From assembly GCF_010731775.1 (NCBI RefSeq), contig NZ_AP022590.1, forward strand, positions 4,216,001 through 4,280,000: a DNA stretch of 64,000 bases, given 5' to 3'. The translations under genes were made by a program, and so were the position numbers. Shown one piece after another: positions 58,936 to 64,000 of the stretch (position 1 is the first letter of the stretch; each line of letters opens with the position of its first letter). Source of the DNA: Mycobacterium mantenii (GTDB lineage Bacteria; Actinomycetota; Actinomycetes; Mycobacteriales; Mycobacteriaceae). The notes beneath the pieces are model-generated. The model searched no databases and had not been told where the DNA came from. It was given only the letters and a program-made list of their open reading frames with translations.

Positions 58936-59274
58936 TCAGTTTTCGTCCGCAACGACACCGAGGTAGGTGCCCCGGACCTGGTATCGTCGCCCGTCGCGGG
59001 TGATGGTGCCGATCGCGGTGGCACGCGTGTCGATCGTCTGGGTGTCCGCCGCATCCATGTCCACGATGTCGATGCGCACGTCCACCGGACGTGCCGTCTG
59101 CGGGTCGGTGATCTCGACTACCATCGCGACTGCGTGCTCCTCCTCGTCCCATTCGACGCTGGTGATGCGGTGGCGGGCGGTCAGCTCCATCACCACGGAG
59201 TCCTGGCGCACCAAGAAGCGCACCGGTGCGCACAGCTCGCCGGCGCGGGGCGGCACACAGAGGCTGACCGCCAT
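58936..59274 (-). CDS. Conserved-looking protein of unknown function in the CoA operon
   Basis: 112 aa soluble, acidic, beta-strand-rich protein (ITSVEWDEEEHAVAMVVEIT, VRIDIVDMDAADTQTI). I do not recognise the family. The ATG lies one base after the CoA-transferase stop and the stop 25 bp before the thiolase-like start, so it sits firmly inside the operon and is probably a pathway or assembly component. Confidence 0.62.
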   Translation of the reverse strand: MAVSLCVPPRAGELCAPVRFLVRQDSVVMELTARHRITSVEWDEEEHAVAMVVEITDPQTARPVDVRIDIVDMDAADTQTIDTRATAIGTITRDGRRYQVRGTYLGVVADEN

Positions 59275-59275
59275 C

Positions 59276-61609
59276 TCACAATCCCGCCGGCCGGTCGCTG
59301 ATGGTTCCCGACTCCCGCATTGCGGCCAGGTCGTCCTGGCTGTGTCCCAGGACGCCGGTCAGCACCTCCTCGGTGTGCTGGCCATACAGCGGAGGGACCC
59401 GCCGGATCCACCGCCGCGGTGTGCCCAGGAACGCGAAAGGCATTCCGGTGCAGAGGAAAGACCCCGCCACGGGATGGGCTACCGTTTCCCAGAAGCCCCG
59501 GGCCCGCAGCTGCGGATCGGTCAGCAGGTCCGCGGCCGGCGTGACGCGGGCGGCAGCGACCCCGGCCGCGCGCAGCGCATCGACGGCCTCGGCCACCGAA
59601 TGCAACGCGGTCCAGTCAGAGATCAGCTTGTCGATGTCGTCGGGCCGTCCGGCCCAGCCGGTTTCGTCCAGCCCCGGCCGGCCGAGAAGCCCGGCCAGCG
59701 ACACGCGGGCGTCGTCGTCCATCGCGGCGAGCGCGACCCATTCGTCGTCACCACGGCAGCGGTAGACGCCCTGGGGTGCGGCCCCAGGGCCGCGGTTCCC
59801 GTTGCGGCGCATCGTGATTCCGTGACGGGAATATTCGACCAGCATTTCGGCCGCCACGTTCAGCGCGGCCTCGACCATGGTCGACTCCACCTGCATCCCG
59901 GCGCCCCGGCGGTCGCGGATCGCCAGGGCCGCGATGGCGGCGAACGCGGCGTGCAGGCCGGCGATCGGGTCGCACACACCGCGCGGGATCACCGGTGGGC
60001 CGACGGCGTGCCCGGTCATCCACGCCATGCCGGTCGCCTGCTCCATCGTCTGCGCGAAGCCGACGCGATCGCGCCATGGGCCGTCGAGGCCGAACGCGGG
60101 CATCCGGACCAGGATCGCCCGCGGGTTGGCCGCGCGCACCGCCTCCCATTCCAGTCCGAAGTTCGCCATGACCCGGGGTGAGAAGTTCTCGACGACGAGA
60201 TCGCTTGCGGCGATGAGCTCGAGCGCGAGCTCTCGTCCGGCGTCTGTGCCGAGTTCGATGCTGACACCCCGCTTGTTGTTGTTGCTGCACAAGAACACCG
60301 GGCCCCATTCCCACCATTGGTCCCAGTCGGGCGGACGGCCAGCGGAAAACCTCATGCCGTCGGGCCGGCGCACGCCCTCGACCTTGATCACGTCGGCGCC
60401 CAGGGCACCCAGCAGCTGGGTGGCCACCGGGCCGGCCCAGAACGCGGTGAAGTCGGTCACCCGCACGTCGGCCAACGGCAGCGCGTCGGCGTCGTCGCCT
60501 CGCGGCGGTTCGGGTCGCACCGGCCAGTGCACGCGCCCGTTATCGGCGCCCAGCTGCGGCGGTTCCCCGCGCGCCGCGGTCGCCATCGCGTCGCTGCGAT
60601 ACGGCACCCGCGGCGCCAGCACCCCGGCACCCGATTCGACGAAAACGCCGCGTTCCACAAAATGATCGATGGTCGGGAGCATCTCGGGCGTCGCGATGGG
60701 GGCCACCGGAATCCGGAACGCCACCGCGAGGTCGACGATCTCCTGGGTGGTTCGGCATCCGGTCCAGTCGGTGACCATGCCCAGGAACTCGTCGCGGCGC
60801 TCGACCCGTCCGGCGAACGAGGCCAGTTCGGCGTCATCCAGGAGGTCGGGTCGCTCGATCATCACCAGGAAGTCCCGGAACTGTTGCGCGGTGATGGTGC
60901 AGAAGCCCACCATGCCGTCGGCCGTCGGGACGATCGACGGCAGTTCCAGACTGCGTTCGTACAGAAGCGAATCGGCGCCCAGCACGCTGGCCGACATCGC
61001 GGACAAACCGCCCATGGCGATCGCCATGGCCTCGTACGTCGAGACGTCGATGATCTGGCCCCGGCCGCTTCGGCCCGCATGCCTGGTCGCCGCCGCGGCC
61101 GCCGCCGCCGCGAACGTGCCCGCCAGCCACTCGCCGAGCCGGCCGCCGGCTTGCACCGGCTCGTCGTCCGGCCAGCCGCGACCGGCGATCGATCCGCACA
61201 GCGCTTGCAGGATGAATTCGTTGGCGACGACCTGGTCGTCGACGTAGGGCCCGGTGGTGCCGAACGGCGTTACGGCCACCACCACGGCCGAAGCCGCGGT
61301 GTGCCTGGTGATGTCGCCGAGCATCCACCCGTCGGTGAGGTCGGTGAGCACCAAGTCGGCGCCGGCCAGCAGGGCGGTGATGTCGGCTTGGTCGTGGTTG
61401 ACCACCGACTTCTTGCCCGCGGCCAGGTAGCCGAACAACGCGCCGGGTGGTCCGCCGGCCTGCCACCCGCGCAACGAATCACCTTGCGGGGATTCGACTT
61501 TCACGACGTCGGCGCCGGCGTCGGCGAACATCTTGCCGCAGTAGGACACCGCCAGGCCGTTGCACAACTCCAGCACGCGCCAGTGCGCGAACGGCGCCTC
61601 GGCCCCCAC
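59276..61609 (-). CDS. Double-domain class III (CaiB/BaiF) CoA transferase
   Basis: 777 aa protein with two CaiB/BaiF domains in tandem (about 1-370 and 400-777). Each half has the CoA-transferase start (VLELCNGLAVSYCGKMFADA; VTDFTAFWAGPVATQLLGAL) and the ADVVKVE / ADVIKVEG motif. The segment carrying the catalytic Asp reads IIDVSTYEA in the first half, but the second half has Glu (QVESTMVEA), so one active site may be altered. The GTG at 61609 lies two bases after the amidohydrolase stop. It should move CoA between acids, starting or recycling the pathway intermediate. Confidence 0.85.
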   Translation of the reverse strand: MGAEAPFAHWRVLELCNGLAVSYCGKMFADAGADVVKVESPQGDSLRGWQAGGPPGALFGYLAAGKKSVVNHDQADITALLAGADLVLTDLTDGWMLGDITRHTAASAVVVAVTPFGTTGPYVDDQVVANEFILQALCGSIAGRGWPDDEPVQAGGRLGEWLAGTFAAAAAAAATRHAGRSGRGQIIDVSTYEAMAIAMGGLSAMSASVLGADSLLYERSLELPSIVPTADGMVGFCTITAQQFRDFLVMIERPDLLDDAELASFAGRVERRDEFLGMVTDWTGCRTTQEIVDLAVAFRIPVAPIATPEMLPTIDHFVERGVFVESGAGVLAPRVPYRSDAMATAARGEPPQLGADNGRVHWPVRPEPPRGDDADALPLADVRVTDFTAFWAGPVATQLLGALGADVIKVEGVRRPDGMRFSAGRPPDWDQWWEWGPVFLCSNNNKRGVSIELGTDAGRELALELIAASDLVVENFSPRVMANFGLEWEAVRAANPRAILVRMPAFGLDGPWRDRVGFAQTMEQATGMAWMTGHAVGPPVIPRGVCDPIAGLHAAFAAIAALAIRDRRGAGMQVESTMVEAALNVAAEMLVEYSRHGITMRRNGNRGPGAAPQGVYRCRGDDEWVALAAMDDDARVSLAGLLGRPGLDETGWAGRPDDIDKLISDWTALHSVAEAVDALRAAGVAAARVTPAADLLTDPQLRARGFWETVAHPVAGSFLCTGMPFAFLGTPRRWIRRVPPLYGQHTEEVLTGVLGHSQDDLAAMRESGTISDRPAGL

Positions 61610-61611
61610 GC

Positions 61612-62967
61612 TCAGTTGCCCAGGGTGGTGGCGCGGCCGGCGATGCCGGCCACCTCGACCGTCACCGGCGTCTGCGCCGAGGCCTGAGCCTGCAGCCCGA
61701 ACTGCGTCATCCGCGTCCACGCGTCACGGTCACGCTGGCTCGCGTGGCGCCCGACGTGGGTGACCACGTCCACGTCGGTGGCCTGGGCGCGCAGATAGCC
61801 GGCCCGCGCATGCTCCTTCGGGATGTACCGGAACGGGTCGAACGAGTATGCGGCCATGGCGTTTTCGTGGGTGATCTTGTCGATGACCGCGTCGTCGAGG
61901 TGGCCCATGGTTGCGATGATGTCCTCCGGCGCGAAGGGCCAGTTGCTGTCGGAGTGCGGGAAGTCGGACTCCCAGCACAGCATGTCCTCGTTGAACCAAT
62001 TCATGTTCTGCACACCGACTTTGTCGCTGATGAAGCAGGTGTAGAAGTGCCGTTTGAACACGTCGGTCGGCCCGTCGTAACCGGGTGGGAAGGTCGCCAG
62101 CGTCCAGCCCGAGTGACGGTTGTAGACGTGCTCGGCCCGCCACAGGAAGTACGGGATCCAGCCGACGTCGCCCTCGGTCAGCGAGAACTTCAGTTGCGGG
62201 AAGTCCGCCCAGAACTGCGCCCAGATCAGCTCGGTGAAGGTGAACATGCTCATCATCGACGAGGCCGTCATCTGCACGCTGGGCGGGGCGTCGGTCGACA
62301 CCTGCGGGGATCGCGATGCGGAGCCCACGTGCGTGCACAGCACCGTGTTGCTATCGCAGACCGCCTCGAACAACGGATACCAGTACTTGGTGTGAATGCT
62401 GGGCATTTGCAACGCCTCTGGGTTCTCCGAGAACGTGACGGCGTGACAGCCCTTGTCGGCGAGGCGTTTGACCTCCTGGGCGGCCTCGGCCACGTTGAAC
62501 AGCGGCAGGATGCCGCACGGGATGAACCGGCCCGGGTAGGCGCCGCACCATTCGTCGACGTGCCAGTCGTTGTAGGCCTTGATCATCACCAGGTTCGTAT
62601 CGCGGTCGGGACCCTGGTTCAGGACCTGGCCGGAGAAGCCGGTGAAGTTCGGGAAGTTCAACCCGGCCAGCTGGCCGCCGGCGTTCATGTCCCGCACCCG
62701 CTCGTCGACGTTGAAGCAGCCCGGCCGCATCTCGTCGTAGCGCGAGGCGTCGATGTTGTACATCTCCCGCGGCTTTCCCGCGACGGCGTTCAGGCCCATA
62801 TTGCGGCCGCGGATCTCGCCGTAGTACCACTGCTGAATTCCGTCGGGTTCCAGGACGACCCGCGGGGCGCGGTCTTTGTAGGCGGCGGGAACGTGGGCGT
62901 CGAACATGTCGGCCGGTTCGGCGATATGGTCGTCCACGCTGATCAGAATCAGATCGTCCTTGTTCAT
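61612..62967 (-). CDS. Amidohydrolase-2 family metal-dependent hydrolase/decarboxylase
   Basis: 451 aa amidohydrolase of the ACMSD-like type. The N-terminal metal motif is ISVDDHIAEP, then CTHVGSASR, a central TEGDVGWIPYFLWR and the C-terminal metal Asp in WESDFPHSDSNWP. Such enzymes hydrolyse or decarboxylate cyclic and aromatic acids. The ATG has GAGGAG 6 nt upstream. It is the first gene of the six-gene operon, whose promoter carries a candidate LacI operator. Confidence 0.87.
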   Translation of the reverse strand: MNKDDLILISVDDHIAEPADMFDAHVPAAYKDRAPRVVLEPDGIQQWYYGEIRGRNMGLNAVAGKPREMYNIDASRYDEMRPGCFNVDERVRDMNAGGQLAGLNFPNFTGFSGQVLNQGPDRDTNLVMIKAYNDWHVDEWCGAYPGRFIPCGILPLFNVAEAAQEVKRLADKGCHAVTFSENPEALQMPSIHTKYWYPLFEAVCDSNTVLCTHVGSASRSPQVSTDAPPSVQMTASSMMSMFTFTELIWAQFWADFPQLKFSLTEGDVGWIPYFLWRAEHVYNRHSGWTLATFPPGYDGPTDVFKRHFYTCFISDKVGVQNMNWFNEDMLCWESDFPHSDSNWPFAPEDIIATMGHLDDAVIDKITHENAMAAYSFDPFRYIPKEHARAGYLRAQATDVDVVTHVGRHASQRDRDAWTRMTQFGLQAQASAQTPVTVEVAGIAGRATTLGN

Positions 62968-62993
62968 GCCGCGCTCCTCGATCGATTCGATAG

Positions 62994-63028
62994 CGACTAG
63001 TAGACAATGGTGTGCATCACAGTGTCAA
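62994..63028 (-). promoter_or_regulatory. Promoter and candidate operator of the amidohydrolase operon
   Basis: On the minus strand TTGACA (63028-63023), 18 nt, TCTACT (63004-62999) give a promoter 32 bp before the ATG. GCGACTA-G-TAG (62994-63003) overlaps the -10 box and shares GCGACTA-N-TAG with the perfect dyad at 63152. It is a likely repression site for the divergent LacI protein. Confidence 0.58.
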
Positions 63029-63151
63029 CCGCGGTCGCTGGTCAGCGTTGCGTGCGCTGCCCGCCTTAATTTGCTGTCGTGCAACGGCGCAGCTGCGGGC
63101 AGCGACGTCACGGGGCCCGGACCAGTTTCAACCCGCCGCTGACGCAATTAG

Positions 63152-63164
63152 CGACTATTAGTCG
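63152..63164. promoter_or_regulatory. Perfect CGACTA-T-TAGTCG palindrome
   Basis: Exact 13-bp dyad in the 298-bp gap between the amidohydrolase operon and the LacI gene, about 155 bp from a second, weaker copy on the operon promoter. Two spaced copies would allow looping. The rest of the gap (62968-63265) shows no gene. Confidence 0.58.
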
Positions 63165-63265
63165 ATCTCTCCGGGCGGCCGTGGACTCCGGTGGTGGGAT
63201 GCCGCGATGCCGATCGGCATCGCGTGCCACCATCGGGCATGGCCGGGCCGGGAAGGTAACGGGAG

Positions 63266-63994
63266 TTGACCACCAAGAGAGCTGCGCGTCCGACCACCGC
63301 CGACGTGACCCGGTTGGCCAGCGTGTCGACCGCGACGGTCAGTTATGTGCTGAACAACGCGCAGGGGCGGCGCATCTCCCCGGAGACCCGCGATGCGGTG
63401 TACCGTGCGGCCAAGCTGCTCAGTTACCGCCCCAATCTCGCCGCCCGCAACCTCGCGCGCGGTAAAAGCGGTGTGGTGCTCTACGTGGTGCCGCACGTGG
63501 CCGTGAGCGAGATGCGGGTCGAGCACCTGGTCGAACGTGGCCATCGTCGGATCGCGGTCGCCTACACCGGAATTACGAGATGGCGCCCGCTGGGTGACTA
63601 CTGGTTCGAGGGCGTCTCACGCGCGGCGCAGTTGGGTGACCTTCCGCCGGTGCGGGTCGGCGAGGTCACCCTGGACAACGCTGCCGACGTGGTCAGCGGC
63701 TGGGTGGGTGACGGGGTGACCGCCGTGTGCGCGCAAAGCGACGAGATCGCCTGCCTCGTCCTGGACGGACTCTACAAGGCGCGGCTGCGCTGCCCCGGTG
63801 ACCTCGCGGTGATAGGCGTCGACGCGAGCCCGATGGGCATGGTGAGCACGCCGCCGTTGACTACCGTGCAATTCGATCCCTGCGCGGTCGCCGACGCGGC
63901 ACTGGCTGCGGTCTTCGAGCGGCTGGGTCATCCGGCACCACCGTCTCCGGAGCTCACCGACATCGCCCGCCTGGTGGTGCGGTCGTCGACCTAG
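63266..63994 (+). CDS. LacI-family regulator with internal deletion
   Basis: 242 aa, where LacI proteins usually have 330-350. The N-terminal helix-turn-helix is complete (TTADVTRLASVSTATVSYVL, SYRPNLAARNLARGKSG). After VVLYVVPHVAVSEM the sequence jumps to RVEHLVERGHRRIAVAY, which normally lies about 100 residues later. Most of the first effector subdomain is thus missing in frame. The end (VIGVDASPMG, PLTTVQFDP) is normal. The TTG has GGAAGG 9 nt upstream. It may bind DNA without sensing its ligand normally. It diverges from the amidohydrolase operon. Confidence 0.83.
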   Translation: MTTKRAARPTTADVTRLASVSTATVSYVLNNAQGRRISPETRDAVYRAAKLLSYRPNLAARNLARGKSGVVLYVVPHVAVSEMRVEHLVERGHRRIAVAYTGITRWRPLGDYWFEGVSRAAQLGDLPPVRVGEVTLDNAADVVSGWVGDGVTAVCAQSDEIACLVLDGLYKARLRCPGDLAVIGVDASPMGMVSTPPLTTVQFDPCAVADAALAAVFERLGHPAPPSPELTDIARLVVRSST

Positions 63995-64000
63995 CTCAGT

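Noticed and set aside
60317..61687. 456-codon plus-strand frame antisense to the CoA transferase
   Set aside because: It mirrors the codon bias of the true gene, is rich in His/Arg/Gly and has no domain; the CoA-transferase frame is clearly real.
1..64000. tRNA, rRNA, CRISPR, insertion sequence or prophage
   Set aside because: Looked for on both strands by eye. No cloverleaf arms, repeat-spacer pattern, transposase or phage genes were seen.

Overview
The window is high-GC DNA from a mycobacterium, most likely an environmental or opportunistic non-tuberculous species. The evidence is a secreted cutinase, an MmpL/RND transporter, FadD-type acyl-CoA synthetases, a CYP125-family cytochrome P450, an LpqC-like lipoprotein, a mycofactocin-type SDR, many TetR regulators, and several apparently leaderless transcripts. 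I see no rRNA, tRNA, insertion sequence, prophage or CRISPR array. The content is accessory lipid, steroid and xenobiotic metabolism, with a regulator next to almost every operon.

Left part (1-20.8 kb). A cutinase is followed by a minus-strand group: a LuxC-like acyl-CoA reductase, a LuxE-like acyl-activating protein, an SDR and an MpaB-type oxygenase. Opposite these lie a TetR gene and an alpha/beta hydrolase-cyclase fusion. Next come two methyltransferases, an SRPBCC protein, and a divergent SDR / CGNR-regulator pair sharing face-to-face promoters. An IclR-controlled island follows (MmgE/PrpD, DUF2127 and SDR on one strand; frameshifted alcohol dehydrogenase, SnoaL-like protein and SDR on the other). 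A CaCA exchanger and another SDR close this part.

Centre (20.8-34 kb). This looks like one catabolic regulon: two Baeyer-Villiger-type monooxygenases, two paralogous TetR regulators, an epimerase/3-beta-HSD-like protein, a luciferase-like monooxygenase, a CYP125 P450, an acyl-CoA synthetase, an HSL-type esterase and a cupin-like protein. Four copies of one palindrome (ATCAA-N4-TTGAT core) lie at its operon heads. Beside them are short open frames that overlap the first structural gene. The gene set suggests oxidative attack on a steroid, terpenoid or other alicyclic substrate, then CoA activation.

Right part (34-64 kb). A broken mycofactocin-type SDR precedes a copper module (chaperone plus P1B-ATPase behind a CsoR/RicR-like palindrome). 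Then come a membrane esterase, a polysaccharide deacetylase, and a BBE-type flavin oxidase divergent from a giant LuxR-type ATPase regulator across a 20-bp dyad. A MarR gene faces an LpqC-like esterase across a perfect palindrome. A secreted lipase, two TetR genes and an MmpL gene follow, with a tandem palindrome between the second TetR gene and MmpL. A TetR / hydrolase / SDR group comes next. A FadD17/FadD1-like ligase then faces a minus-strand operon (amidohydrolase, double-domain CoA transferase, unknown protein, Ltp-type thiolase, DUF35 protein, PadR) headed by a divergent, internally shortened LacI gene.

Three single-base deletions (one in the alcohol dehydrogenase, two in the mycofactocin-type SDR) break otherwise well-conserved proteins. 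They may be true pseudogenes or consensus errors in the assembly.
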